Shown here piece after piece: positions 27,120 through 38,108 of a stretch of DNA of 64,000 nucleotides. The notes beneath the pieces were generated by a model. That model did not search any database. It saw nothing but the letters and a program-made list of their open reading frames with translations, and was not told where the DNA came from. The position numbers were made by a program, and so were the translations under genes. This DNA is from WHSW01 sp963729075. GTDB taxonomy: Bacteria > Actinomycetota > Thermoleophilia > Solirubrobacterales > 70-9. The stretch is from contig CAVSMU010000012.1 in NCBI GenBank assembly GCA_963729075.1, forward strand, positions 119,217 through 183,216, in the 5' to 3' direction. Within the stretch, counting starts at the first letter, position 1. Every line of letters begins with the position of its first letter.

Positions 27120-27912
27120 GGCGGTCCTCCTCGTGTGCGGCACTCTCCTCGCGAAAGCGCGTCCGCGAACGCGTTCACGTGCCGGTAGGCGGCGATCAGA
27201 TCCTCGTCCGCGACGCCGAGCCGCCGCCACCATGCGCTCAGCGACGCGGTGTTCGGGGTCTCCTTGGGCCCGAAGCAGCCGTAGCAGCCGCGGTCATAGG
27301 CCGGGCAGATGGCGCCGCATCCCGCGTGGGTGACCGGCCCGAGGCACGGCGTCCCGTGGGCCACCATGACGCAGACGTTGCCGCGGATCTTGCACTCGAC
27401 GCAGACCGACTGCGAGGAGATCCGCGGCCGTCGCTCGGCGAGGAAGGCGCTGATGACCTCGAGCAGCTGGCGGCTGTCGATCGGACAGCCCTGGAGCTCG
27501 AAGTCGACCGGCACGTGGTCGCGGATCGGGGTCGAGCTCTCCAGCGTCGAGATGTACTCCGGCGAGGCGTAGACGGCGGCGACGAAGTCGTCCACGTCGC
27601 GGAAGTTGCGCAGCGCCTGAATTCCGCCGGCGGTCGCGCAGGCGCCGATCGTGACCAGGGTCCGCGACGAGCGCCTCACCTCCGCGATGCGCTTCGCGTC
27701 GTCCTGCGGTGGTGATCGACCCCTCGACCAGCGAGAGATCGTAGGGGCCCTCGACCGGACGCCCGCGTCGCCTCGAGGAAATAGGAGATCTCGACCGAGT
27801 CCGCGAGCGCGAGCAGCTCCTCCTCGAGGTTGAGCACGCTCAGCTGACATCCGTCGCAGGAGGCGAACTTCCACACCGCGAGCTTCGGGCGGCCGTCCCG
27901 CTCCGCGCTCAC
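27112..27912 (-). CDS. hydD: group 3b NiFe-hydrogenase small (delta) subunit, frameshifted
   Basis: About 265 residues with the Fe-S small-subunit pattern: KFASCDGCQLSVLNLEEEL at the N-terminus, LVTIGACATAGGIQALRNF, ELQGCPIDSRQLLEVISAFL, then a cysteine-rich end (CVECKIRGNVCV, GTPCLGPVTHAGCGAICPAY, GCYGCFGPKE). The clusters relay electrons from the NiFe site to the flavin subunit. GTG at 27912. Breaks near 27770, 27715 and 27160. It lies between the gamma and alpha genes, the order known for group 3b operons. Confidence 0.87.
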
Positions 27913-27934
27913 CCGCTCTGCCCTCGCCTCGCGC

Positions 27935-28758
27935 TCACCGCTCAGCCACCCTCAGCTGCTGCGCGATCTCGGGCCAGGCGAACACCGGCCCGTCCCGGCA
28001 GACGAAGCTGCCGCCGAGCTGGCAGTGCCCGCAATGACCGACCGCGCAGCGCATGTTTCGCTCCAGCGATACGAACACCCGCCCGGGGTCGATCCCGAGC
28101 GCGACCGCGGCGTCGACCGAGAACCGCATCATCACCTCGGGGCCGCAGGCGAGCACGACGCTGCGCTGCGGATCGAGCTGCGCCCGCTCGAGCAGCCCGG
28201 GCACGACGCCGACGCGCCCCCGCCAGCCCTCGCCGGCGGCGTCGACCGTGACCGCGAGCTCGAGGTCGTCGCGCTCGCGCCAGGCGTCGAGCTCGCTTGC
28301 GGTAGAGCAGCTGCTCGGGAGCGCGGCCGCCGTAGAGCACGATCACGCGCCCGTGCCGCTCGCGGTCCTCGAGCGCCGCGTAGATCGCCGGCCGCAGCGG
28401 CGCGAGGCCGAGCCCGCCGGCGACGAAGACGACGTCGCGTGCCCGCGGCCGGACGCGGCCAGGCGCGCCCGAACGGCCCCCGGACCCCGAGCCGGTCGCC
28501 GGCGCCGGCGGCGCACACGGCCCGTGTGACCGCGCCCACGGCGCGGACCGTGTGCACCAGTGTCTGCGGGCGAGCCGGGTCGCCGCTGACCGAGATCGGC
28601 ACCTCACCGACCCCGAACGCGTACAGCATCGTGAACTGGCCGGGTTCGAAGCGCAGCGGCTCGCCGCCCTCGGCGACCAGGTCGAGCGTCCAGGTGTCCT
28701 CCGTCTCGCGCCGGGTCGAGTCGACCCGGAACGGCGCCGGGGCCAGCGACGCGCTCAT
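27935..28758 (-). CDS. hydG: group 3b hydrogenase gamma subunit (NAD(P)H:flavin, 2Fe-2S), frameshifted
   Basis: About 275 residues of the ferredoxin-NADP reductase fold: FEPGQFTMLYAFGVGEVPIS binds FAD, VVFVAGGLGLAPLRPAIYA binds NAD(P), SVVLACGPEVMMRFSVDAA follows, and the tail MRCAVGHCGHCQLGG plus VCRDGPVF binds a 2Fe-2S cluster. It exchanges electrons with NADPH. ATG at 28758 overlaps the preceding cNMP-domain gene as ATGA. Breaks near 28460 and 28290. Confidence 0.87.
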
Positions 28759-29229
28759 CCGACCGTCGCAGCCGGGTCGCCGTAGACGTCCAGCAGCCGC
28801 ATGCGCGTCGCCTGCAGGCGCTCGGTGATCACCACGGCGAACCGGCGATAAAGCTCGTAGCCGAGCTCGCTGTCGGTCTCGCACTTGCCGCGCAGGCAGG
28901 CGCCGTCGAAGGCCACCGCGTGCACGGTGCTCGACGGCGCGCGCGTCAAAACGCACCCGGTAGGGCGGCACCAGCCACGACCAGCCGAGCACGTCGCCGG
29001 CGTCGAGCGTCTCGATCACCAGCCGCGGGCGCGCCGGGGCGGCGATCTCGAGCGCGACCATCCCCGTGCGGATTGCGAAGAACGTGTCCGCGGGGTCGCC
29101 CTGGTGGAAGGCGTACTGGCCGTCGCGGATCACCTCGTTGCGCCCGCAGCCCGCGATCAGCTCCAGGTGCTCGTCGCGCATGCCGGCGAAGATCTCGGCC
29201 TCGGACACCAGCTCCGCGATCGTCCTCAT
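28755..29229 (-). CDS. cyclic-nucleotide-binding-domain protein inside the hydrogenase operon
   Basis: About 157 residues: a single CAP_ED domain with IFAGMRDEHLELIAGCGRNE, YAFHQGDPADTFFAIRTGMV and IETLDAGDVLGWSWLVPPYR; then, after a one-base break near 28950, AVAFDGACLRGKCETD and a helical end. No helix-turn-helix is present, so it is not a Crp-type regulator in this form. It is joined to hydB and hydG by ATGA overlaps on both sides, so it must be co-translated with the enzyme. A cNMP or other ligand sensor controlling hydrogenase assembly or activity is plausible but unproven. Confidence 0.8.
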
Positions 29230-30355
29230 CGCGTCTCCCCGTCGGTGGCGCGGATCGCGGCCGCCTCCTCGGTGATGTCGATCGCCGACCGGGCACCAGG
29301 TGATGCAGCGACCGCAGCCGACGCAGCCCGAGGTCCCGAACTGGTCGTGCCAGGTGCCGAGCTTGTGGGTCATCCACTGCCGGTAGCGCGAGCGCGACGA
29401 GCCGCGGACGCTGCCGCCGTGGACGTAGGTGAACTCGAGGTTGAAGCACGAGTCCCAGCGCCGCGTGCGCTCGGCCTCCTCGCCGCTGAGGTCGCTGACG
29501 TCGTCGACCTCGGTGCAGAAGCAGGTCGGGCAGACCATGGTGCAGTTGCCGCAGGTCAGACAGCGCTCGGAGACCTCGTCCCAGCGCGGGTGCTCGAGGT
29601 TGCGGTCGAGCAGCTCCTTGAGCCCCTCGGTCTCCATCTGCCTGCCCATCGCCGCGGCGGTGCGCTCCGAGACGAGCTCGCCGGCCGCGACCTCCTCGGT
29701 GCTCGCCTCGCGCGTCGCGCAGCCCGGCCAGCAGCCGCTCACCGGCCTCACTGCCGGCCTCGACGAGAAAGCGATGGCGATCGTCGTCGAGCAGCTCGGT
29801 CAGCGCGAGGTCGAAGCCGGAGCTCGCCCGCGGCCCCGTATTCATCGAGACGCAGAAGCAGGTGCCGCCCGCGGTCGAGCAGTTGAGCGCGACGATGAAG
29901 ATCCCCTCGCGCCGCGCGGCGTAGTGGGGGTCCGGATGCTCGATCTCCAGCAACGAGCGATCGAGGGTGGCGATCGCGTGCAGGTCGCAGGAGCGCACGC
30001 CGATGAAGGCGCGCTTCGGGACCTCGTCGTCCTCCTCGGAGAACTCGATTGAGCCGTCGGCCGACCGGCGCGCCTTCCACAGGCTCAGCACCGGCGGGTG
30101 CAGCAGGCGCTTCCAGGACTGCGGCCCGTTCGCGAACCCGAACACGGCCTCGTCGCCGCGCGGCTCGAGCCGGTAGGTGCCGCCGTCCTGGACGTCGCGC
30201 AATCCGATCGGCAGGTCGGCGACCGAGCCGATGCGCTCGAACGCGATCGCCCCCTGGCGCACGGTGGGGCCGATGAGCTCGTACCCGGCCCCGCTGAGCG
30301 CGGCCAGCAGCTGCTCGAGGTCGGCGCGCTCGAGGGTCCTCAATTCGGAGCCCAT
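29226..30355 (-). CDS. hydB: group 3b hydrogenase beta subunit (Fe-S electron transfer), frameshifted
   Basis: About 375 residues. The N-terminal part carries KRAFIGVRSCDLHAIATLDR and VALNCSTAGGTCFC, the sulfhydrogenase beta signature. The C-terminal part holds two 4Fe-4S motifs, CLTCGNCTMVCPTCFCTEV and CVGCGRCITWCPVG. It is the first gene of the operon. ATG at 30355 has an AAGGAGGAG site. A -10-like TACGAT at 30392-30387 is 55 bp from palindrome D. Breaks near 29720 and 29285. In Mycobacterium smegmatis the group 3b hydrogenase (Hyh) is under DosR, a direct parallel. Confidence 0.87.
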
Positions 30356-30386
30356 TCTCCTCCTTCCGGCAGGCTCACCGCGTCCG

Positions 30387-30483
30387 ATCGTAGTCGCTTC
30401 GATCCCCCTCCCGGGACCGCGCCGGCCACGGAGCCGGGGCCGTAGTCGCCACGGATGCGGCCCCCTCGGCCGCGACCGATGAT
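30387..30483. promoter_or_regulatory. divergent regulon promoter D (hydrogenase / ABC exporter)
   Basis: Palindrome 30440-30454 reads CCGTAGT-C-GCCACGG. To the left TACGAT (30392-30387, minus) is 55 bp from the centre. To the right GATGAT (30478-30483) is 31 bp from the centre, ahead of the ATG at 30494. Confidence 0.55.
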
Positions 30484-30493
30484 CGGCGCGAGC

Positions 30494-31261
30494 ATGGGTG
30501 CCGACGCGATCCCCGACTTCGATCCGTCCACGCCTGCCGTCGCCGCGGCGGTGCGCGGTCACGAGGTGACCAAGCGCTACGGCGAGGGCGCGACCGCGGT
30601 CGACGCGCTGCGCGGGGTGAGCGTCGGCTTCGCCCCCGGGACCTTCACCGCGATCATGGGCCCGTCGGGATCGGGCAAGTCCACCCTGCTTCACATCCTC
30701 GCGGGGCTCGAGCTGCCGACCTCGGGCTGGGTCGAGATCGGTGGTACTCGCCTCGACGGGCTCTCGGACCGGGAGCTGACCCTGCTGCGCCGCCGGCGGG
30801 TCGGGTTCGTCTTTCAGAGCTTCAACCTGCTGCCCGTCCTGACCGCGGAGGAGAACATCGCGTTGCCGGTGTCGATCGGCGGCGGCGAGCCCGACCCGGA
30901 ATGGCTCGAGACACTGCTCGACGCGATGAGGCTCGCCGGTCGCCGCGATCACCGCCCCGACGAGCTCTCGGGGGGCGAGCAGCAGCGGGTCGCGGTCGCC
31001 AGGGCGCTGATCAGCCGTCCGGCGGTGGTGTTCGCCGACGAGCCGACCGGCAACCTCGACTCGGGGTCCGGCCGCGAGCTGCTCGGACTGCTTCGAGATG
31101 CGGTGGACGACTTCGGCCAGACCATCGTCATGGTCACCCACGACGCGTCCGCGGCGGCGATCGCCGACCGGGTCATCTTCCTCGGCGACGGCGTGATCGT
31201 CGACGAGCACGAGGGGCTGTCGGTCGACGACATCCTCGATCACCTGAAGACCGCGCCATGA
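30494..31261 (+). CDS. MacB/LolD-type ABC transporter ATP-binding protein
   Basis: A 255-residue ATPase with Walker A MGPSGSGKSTLLHILAG, Q-loop FVFQSFNLLPVLTAEENI, signature LSGGEQQRVAVARAL, Walker B VVFADEPTGNLDS and the switch His in VMVTHDASAAAIADR. The sequence class matches MacB/LolD/FtsE-like exporters that work with FtsX-type permeases, and such a permease follows with an ATGA overlap. The chosen ATG (30494) sits just after the -10-like GATGAT. Substrate unknown. Confidence 0.9.
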   Translation: MGADAIPDFDPSTPAVAAAVRGHEVTKRYGEGATAVDALRGVSVGFAPGTFTAIMGPSGSGKSTLLHILAGLELPTSGWVEIGGTRLDGLSDRELTLLRRRRVGFVFQSFNLLPVLTAEENIALPVSIGGGEPDPEWLETLLDAMRLAGRRDHRPDELSGGEQQRVAVARALISRPAVVFADEPTGNLDSGSGRELLGLLRDAVDDFGQTIVMVTHDASAAAIADRVIFLGDGVIVDEHEGLSVDDILDHLKTAP

Positions 31262-33822
31262 CCCGGCTCGCGCTTCGCGGGATCGCGGCGCGCAAGCTCC
31301 GCACCGCGCTCAGCGCGATCGCGATCGTGCTCGGGGTCGCGATGGTGGTCGGCACCTACGTGCTCACGGACCAGATCCGCACCGCCTTCGACGACATCAG
31401 CAGCGAGTCGGTCGAGGGGATCGACGTCGTCGTCACCCCCGACGAGGCGTTCACCGCCCAGTTCGCCTCGGAGGCGCCGACCCTCGACGCGTCGTTGGTC
31501 GATGCCGTGGGCGCGGTCGACGGCGTGGGCGCGGTCGAGGGCCAGGTTGGCGCGCTCGGGCGCATCCTCGTCGAGGGCGAGGTGGTCGACACCTTCGGCG
31601 CGCCTGGCTTGGTGATCGGCAGCGCCTCGGAGGCGTTCGACCCGACCGAGAACGTCGCCGGGCGCGACCCCACCGGTCCTGGCGAGGCGAGCCTGCTCGA
31701 GCAGAACGCCGAGGACCACGGGATCGACGTCGGTGACCGGATCGGCGTCGCCACCCGCCACGGCGTCGAGACGGTGACGGTGGTCGGCGTCTTCGCCTAC
31801 GGCGAAGGCGGGTCCGCGCTGGGCGGCACGACCGCCGTCGAGCTGCCGCCGCGGCAGGTGCAGCGCTGGTTCGACCTCCGGGCAGGGTGTCCTCGATCAA
31901 CGTGATCGCGGAGCCCGGCGTCGAGCCTGCCGAGCTCTCGGAGCGGGTCGCGGCGGCGCTGCCGTCGAGCGCGCGCTCGCAGACCGCCGACGAGAACGCA
32001 GAGGAGACCGCGAACGAGATCAACGACCAGATCGGCGCCTTTCTGACCCCGGCGCTGCTAGCGCTCGCCGGGGCCGCGGTGCTCGTCGGCGCGTTCATCA
32101 TCTTCAACACCTTCTCGATCACGGTCGCGCAGCGAGCGCGGGAGTTCGCGATGCTCCGGGCGATCGGCGCTACCCGGGCGCAGGTGCTCGCCGCCGTCGT
32201 CGGCGAGGCGTTGGCGATCGGCTTCGCCGCCTCCGCGGTCGGGATCGCCGCCGGGGTTGGGCTGGCGAAGCTGTTCAGCAGCCTGTTCGACGCGGTCGGG
32301 TTCGGCATCCCGCGCTCGGACGTGGTGCTCGAGCCGCGGACGCTGGTGATCGCGGTGATCGTCGGCGTCGGCGTGACCCTGCTCGCCGCGCTGGTGCCGG
32401 CGATCCGCGCCACCCGTGTCGCCCCCGTCGCAGCGCTGTCGACGGCGCCGCGGCGACCATCGCGGCGCTCGCGAAGAGTGGCGGCGGCGATCTCGGCGCT
32501 GATGTTGGCCGGCGGCGTCGCCCTGGCGGCACAGGGACTGTTCGGGTCGGGGCCCGCGACTGCTCGGCTCGCGGCGATGGCCGGCGGCGCGGTGGCGATC
32601 TTCGTCGGGATCGCCCTCACCGCGCGCTACATCGTGAGGCCGCTCGCGACCGCGGTCGGCTATCCAATCGAGCTCGCCTTCCACACGCCGGGACGACTGG
32701 CGCGGGAGAACGCCGTCCGCAACCCGGGCCGCACGGCCCTCACGTCGGCCGCGCTCATGGTCGGGCTCGGGTTGGTCGTCTTCGTCGCCGTGTTCGCGGC
32801 GGGGCTGAAGTCGAGCTTCGCGCGCCAGATCGACGAGCTGGTCAAGGCCGAGATCTTCGTCTACGGCGGCCAGGGGCTGACGCCGATACCGGAGCGGGTC
32901 CAGGGCGTGGTCGAGGACGTCCCGGGGGTCGCCGCCGCGGTCGCGAACCTGTTCGACCAGGTCGAGGTCGACGGGGAGCCCTCGAACATCGCCTATGACG
33001 TGCTGATCGGCACCGACACCCAGGAGCTCGACCGGGTCTACACCTTCGACTGGATCGAGGGAGACGACTCGCTGGTCGAGGCGCTCGGCCCGGGGGACGT
33101 GCTGATCGAAGAGCAGTTCGCCCTCGCTCACGACCTCGGGGTCGGCGACACCTACGGCGTGCAGGCGCCGACCGGCGGCCGCGGCACGCTCGAGGTCGTC
33201 GGCGTCTACCGCGACCCGACGATCCTGCAGGGCTCGATCGCGACGATCGACACCCTGCGCACGATCTCGCCGGCGCGCGATCCGATCGCGCTCATGCTCG
33301 CCGTCGATGACCGGCGCCGACGCCGCCGCCGTCGAGACGGCGCTCAACCGTGCCCTGCGGCCGTTTCCCGCGGTCGAGGTCGAGAGCAAGGCGGAGTACG
33401 AGCAGACGATCGAGGGCCAACTCGACCAGATCGTCTACCTCCTCTACGCGCTGCTGGCGATGAGTGTCGTGATCTCGCTGTTCGGGATCGCCAACTCGCT
33501 CTTCCTCTCGATTCACGAGCGCACCCGCGAGCTCGGGGTGCTGCGCGCGATCGGGACCACGCGCGGTCAGATCCGGCGGGTCATCCGCTATGAGAGCGTG
33601 ATCACCTCGGTGATCGGGGGACTGCTCGGGACCCTGGTCGGGATCGCCTTCGCCGGGCTGGTGATCGCATCGCTGTCGGAGTTCGGACTTCGGCTCAGCA
33701 TCCCGCTCGGCCAGCTTGCGGCCTTCCTCGCCCTTGCGGTGCTCGTCGGGGTGATCGGCGCGATTGCGCCCGCCCGCCGCGCCGCACGCGTCGACGTGCT
33801 CGCAGCCCTGCATCAGGAGTAG
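31258..33822 (+). CDS. FtsX/MacB-type ABC permease with two FtsX domains
   Basis: About 855 residues with a membrane helix at the N-terminus (LRTALSAIAIVLGVAMVVG), a large extracytoplasmic domain, then FtsX-type triple helices containing FNTFSITVAQRAREFAMLRA, a second N-terminal-like helix (RTALTSAALMVGLGLVVFV), a second external domain and a final FtsX block (SLFGIANSLFLSIHERTREL). This is the long lipoprotein/peptide-exporter architecture common in Actinobacteria. Breaks near 31885 and 33310 split the frame. It pairs with the ATPase upstream. Confidence 0.87.
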
Positions 33823-33851
33823 CCGAGTATCGTGGGGGCCGGGCGGATGCC

Positions 33852-35048
33852 GTGACCGGACCGACCAAAGTGCTGATCGCGGGTGGGGGAGTCGCGGCGC
33901 TCGAGACCATGCTCGCGCTCCGACGGATGGCGGAGGAGCGGGTCGAGATCACGCTGATCTCACCGGAGTCGTCCTTCGCTTACCGGCCGCTCGCCGTCGC
34001 CGAGCCGTTCGGCCTCGGCGTCGAGCGGCGGTTCGACCTCGCGGAGATCGTCGCCGAAGCGGCGGCCGACCTCGTCGAGGGCGAAGTCTCGTCGGTGGAC
34101 GCGGTCGCGCACACGGTGAGCACCACCACCGGGGCGAGACTCGGCTACGACAGCCTGGTGATCGCCTGCGGTGGACGCCGCCGGGCTCCGTTTGCCGAGG
34201 CGCTCACCTTCGGCGCTCCCGGCACCGGCGAGCGGTTCTCCGATCTGCTCGAGGACCTCGAGGGCGGCTGGGTCAGGAGCGTCGCGTTCGCTCTGCCGAG
34301 CGAGTCCGGGTGGCCGCTGCCGCTCTACGAGCTCGCCTTGCTGACCTCGTCGCGCCTTGCGGCCGAGGGTGTGGACGGGGTTGAGCTGATGCTGGTGACG
34401 CCCGAGGCGTCGCCGCTGGAGCTGTTCGGCCCCCAGGCGAGCGAGCCGATCGGCGAGCTGCTGGCCGAGAGAGGGATCGCCACCTTCACCGGATCCTTTC
34501 CGACCGCGTATCGGGGACGCGAGCTCATCCTTTCGCCAGCCGGCCGGCTCGTGGTCGAGCGCGTGGTGACCCTCCCGAGAATCGAGGGACCCGGGATCGA
34601 GGGGCTTCCCCAAGGGCCGCACCGGTTCATACCGGTCGACTACTACGGCCGCGTGCACGGGCTCGAAGACGTCTATGCGGCCGGCGACGCGACCAACGTG
34701 CCGATCAAGCAGGGCGGGCTCGCCGCCCAGATGGGCGAGGTCGTAGCAGGCCAGATCGCCGTCAGCGCGGGCACCGAGGTCGACGTTGGTCCGTTCCGCC
34801 CGGTCCTGCGCGGGATGCTCCTGACCGGTGAGACGCCACGGTATCTGCGCACCGAGCTCGGTGACCGTTCCGGCGCCGAGGCGGCGATCGCCGAGCACGC
34901 CCTGTGGTGGCCGCCGAGCAAGATCGCCGGACGCCATCTGGCGCCGTGTCTGGCGACGCTCGCAACCGCGGATCTCGCCCCGCCGGCGCCGCCCGCCCGA
35001 AAGCCCGTATCGATCGAGGTCGAGCTCGATCCGCCCGAGACCCGATAG
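33852..35048 (+). CDS. SQR/NDH-like FAD oxidoreductase
   Basis: A 398-residue intact member of the three-gene paralogue set. FAD binding: VLIAGGGVAALETMLALRRM; then SSFAYRPLAVAEPFGLG, GYDSLVIACGGRRRAPF, SGWPLPLYELALLTSSRL, HRFIPVDYYGRVHGLEDVYA, AAGDATNVPIKQGGLAAQMG and a C-terminal LWWPPSKIAGRHLAP. The fold is that of sulfide:quinone reductase and NDH-2, membrane-surface quinone reductases. I see no SQR redox cysteines, so the donor is open. GTG at 33852. Being intact, it is the best template for correcting the frameshifted paralogues. No palindrome found upstream. Confidence 0.82.
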   Translation: MTGPTKVLIAGGGVAALETMLALRRMAEERVEITLISPESSFAYRPLAVAEPFGLGVERRFDLAEIVAEAAADLVEGEVSSVDAVAHTVSTTTGARLGYDSLVIACGGRRRAPFAEALTFGAPGTGERFSDLLEDLEGGWVRSVAFALPSESGWPLPLYELALLTSSRLAAEGVDGVELMLVTPEASPLELFGPQASEPIGELLAERGIATFTGSFPTAYRGRELILSPAGRLVVERVVTLPRIEGPGIEGLPQGPHRFIPVDYYGRVHGLEDVYAAGDATNVPIKQGGLAAQMGEVVAGQIAVSAGTEVDVGPFRPVLRGMLLTGETPRYLRTELGDRSGAEAAIAEHALWWPPSKIAGRHLAPCLATLATADLAPPAPPARKPVSIEVELDPPETR

Positions 35049-35120
35049 CCCATCCCATGGCCGGGTCCGGACGATCAAGAACCACGCTCCCGCTCTGTCG
35101 CGCGCTCGAGCGGTCGCGCC

Positions 35121-37864
35121 TCAGGCCGTCGGCCATGGGCGCGCGGGGGGCCGGCTCTCGACTCGGATCCGCGCATCGACGACGAGCGCGCCATCCGCAC
35201 CCGCGATCACCGGGTTGAGGTCGAGCTCGGCGATCTCCTCGTGCGCGTCCACCATCGCGCTCGTGCGCAGGAGCAGATCCTGGAGCGCGTCCACGTCGAC
35301 GGCGGGGCTACCGCGGTAGCCGGTCAGCAGCGGAAACGTCTTCAGGCCGCGCAGCATCTCCTGCGCGTCGCGCGTGGTCAGGGGGGCGAGCCGTACCGAG
35401 ACGTCGTTGATCAGCTCCGCCTCGACCCCGCCGGCGCCACAGGCGACCACCGGCCCGAAGAGTGGGTCGCCGACTACCCCGAGCAGCATCTCGACCCCGG
35501 CGGGGGCCATCGCCTGGACGAGGAAGCGCTCGCGCGCCAGCCCGGCGAGCTCGAGCCGCTCGTCGATTCGGACGGCGGCCTCGGCGGCCTGGCGAGCTCC
35601 CGCGAGGTCGAGCTCGAGCGCTCCGAGCTCGGTCTTGTGGACGATCTCTGGGCCGAGGGCCTTGACCGCGACGGCACCGCGAAGGTCGGCGGCGGCGCGT
35701 CCCGCCTCGTCCGGATCGCCGGCCAGCCTCCAGTCGGCGAGCGGAAGGCCGTATGCCCGCAGCACCCGCTGCAGCCGTTCGAACCCCAGCCAGCCCCCGC
35801 CCTCGCCGAGGCCCTCGGAGATCGCCGCCGCCGCGGCGTCAGCGTCGGCGTCCGCGAAGCGCGCCGGATCCTCAATCGGCCGTCGCCTCCACTGCGCGTG
35901 GTGGTGGACCCGGGCGAGGGCGTTTGCCGCGCTCTCGGGATAGAGGTAGGTCGGAACGCCGCCTCTCGCGGTCATCGCGGCGCGATCGCGCGCGGACATG
36001 AACACGGCCAGGACCGGAAGCTCACGTGGCAGCTCCGAGATCGCCCGGCTGACCGCCTCGGCCGCGTCCTCGGCGGTGGTCAGCAGCGGCCGCACGAAAA
36101 TCACGATCAGGGCGTCGACCTCGCCCGACGCGGCGAGGACGGGGATCGTGTCGCCGGTACTGATCGGCGGTCGCGGTGGCGATCATGTCGACCGGATTCG
36201 AGACCGAGGCCTCCGGCGGTAGCAGCCGGCGCAGACTGCGCCTGGTCTCCTCGCCGAGGCCGGGCACCTCAAGGCCCGCGGCCTCGCAGGCGTCGGCGCA
36301 CATGATCCCCGGCCCTCCGGCGTTGGTGAGGATGCCCACCCGCCCGCCCTCGGGCAGCGGCTGGTTCGCGAGCAGTGAAGCGACGTCGAGCAGCTCGGCG
36401 AGGCTGTTGGTCCGGATCACCCCCGCCTGGCGGAACAGCGCTCCGACGGTGACGTCTGAGGCGGCGAGCATGGCGCCCGTGTGGGAGCTGGTGGCCCGTG
36501 CTCCGGCCGGCGTGCGGCCGCTCTTCACGGCCACGATCGGCTTCGAGCGGCCGACGCGGCGCGCGACGTGTGAGAAGCGTCGCGGGTCGCTGAACGATTC
36601 GATGTAGAGCAGGGCCAGGTCCGTCGCCGGGTCGCTCTCCCAGTACTCGAGCAGGTCGTTTGCGGTGATGTCGGCCCGGTTTCCGATCGACGCGAACGAG
36701 GAGATCCCGAGGCTGCGGTCGGTGGCGAGCTCGATCATCGCGAGACCCAGCGCGCCGCTCTGGGAGACGAAAGCGGCCCTTCCCGGCAGGGGGCATCGCC
36801 GGCGCGAAGGTCGCGTTCAGCGGCGCGTCCGGTCGCGTGGCGAGGACCCCGAGGCAGTTCGGCCCCACGAGCCGGATGCCCGCCTCGCGACAGGCGGCGA
36901 GCAGCTCGCGCTGCCGCTCGATGCCCTCCGGCCCCGCCTCGCCGAAGCCGGCGGAGATCACGACGACCGCGCGGACGCCCTTCGCGGCGCACTCCCGCAC
37001 CGCGCCGACGGCGGCCTCGCCCGGCACGGCGATCACCGCGAGCTCGACCGGCCCCGGAACCTCGGTCACCGATCGATACGCCCGCACCGACTGGACCACC
37101 TCGGCGGCCGAGTTGACGGGATAGACCGGGCCCCCGAAACCGGCCTCGAGCAGGTTGTGGAACAGCTCGCCGCCGACCGTGCCGCGCTCGCGCGAGGCGC
37201 CGATCACGGCGATCGACCGCGGTTCGAAAAAGCGAGCCACGGCGGCCGCCGCCGCGATCCGCTCGCGCTCCTCGAAGCGCTCGATTGCCTGGAGCGAGAA
37301 CGAGGTTGGGAACAGGACGTGGATCGAGCCCGGCGCCGAGGAGGTCTCGACCGGGAAGCCGCTCTCGCGGAAGACCTCGATCATCCGGTGGTTCTCCGGC
37401 AGCACCTCGGCCTCGAACGTCGTGATCCCGGCCTCGTCGGCGAGCTCCGCGAGGTGAGCAAGCAGGATCGTGCCGAGGCCGTGTCCCTGCAGCTCATCGG
37501 CGATCGCGAACGCGACCTCGGCGCGCTCGCGGCCGCTGCGCATGTACATCCCGTGGCCGACGACGTGCGTCGGCTCGTTGCGGGTTGCCACGAGGCCGTA
37601 CCGATCGGCGTAGTCCACGTCCACGGCGATCCCGGTCGCCGAAGTCATATCGGCCCCGCCGGAGAAGAAGCGGAAGGCGCGGGAGCTCTCCGAAAGCCCC
37701 TCGAAGAACGTTTGCAGCGGCTCACGATCGCCCGACCGCACCGGTCGCACGTGAACGGTCGAGCCGTCGCGAAGCGCCACGTCGGCCTCCCTGTGCTCCG
37801 GATAGGCGGCGCCGACGGCGCGGCCGCGTGTCGCGCTCGCCCCGACGTCGCGCTGTTCGTTCAT
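35121..37864 (-). CDS. GNAT acetyltransferase fused to NDP-forming acyl-CoA synthetase (Pat/ACD-like)
   Basis: About 910 residues. Residues 30-190 are a GNAT domain (VHVRPVRSGDREPLQTFFEG, ADELQGHGLGTILLAHLAEL). The rest is the acetyl-CoA synthetase (ADP-forming) type: CoA-binding RSIAVIGASRERGTVGGELF, GPNCLGV, SHTGAMLAASDVTVGALFRQ with the catalytic His, TNAGGPGIM, and the ATP-grasp ALGPEIVHKTELGALELDL. Proteins of this kind are protein-lysine acetyltransferases (Pat) or acyl-CoA synthetases; here the GNAT part is N-terminal, unlike enteric PatZ. Breaks near 36785 and 36160. A half-palindrome near 37957 is weak. Confidence 0.83.
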
Positions 37865-38108
37865 CGGCTCAGGTCGCGGCGCCGCAGTCCGGCGACCCGA
37901 CGTAGAACTTCGTCAGCTCCTCGGTGCTGATCGCCGCCGCTCGCCGACACCGTAGCCCGGAAAGGCGGCGGGCATCGGCAGCGCGCACGGCTTCGGCTCC
38001 GTACGCCCGGGAGCGCTCACGTCGCGCGAGCCGTGACCCCGGCGGTGACCGGGACGAGCGCGGCGCCAGGGGAGGCGCGGTCAGCAGATCGAGGCCGAAC
38101 GGTGCTGC

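Noticed and set aside
30388..30402. A second palindrome-like string (TCGTAGTCGCTTCGA) upstream of hydB
   Set aside because: It overlaps the -10-like TACGAT placed 55 bp from palindrome D. Its resemblance is explained by that hexamer and only one half-site fits.
37950..37964. Possible palindrome (CCGTAGCCCGGAAAG) upstream of the GNAT-synthetase gene
   Set aside because: Only one half-site matches and the spacing to TACGTC is 53 bp, outside the observed 54-55.
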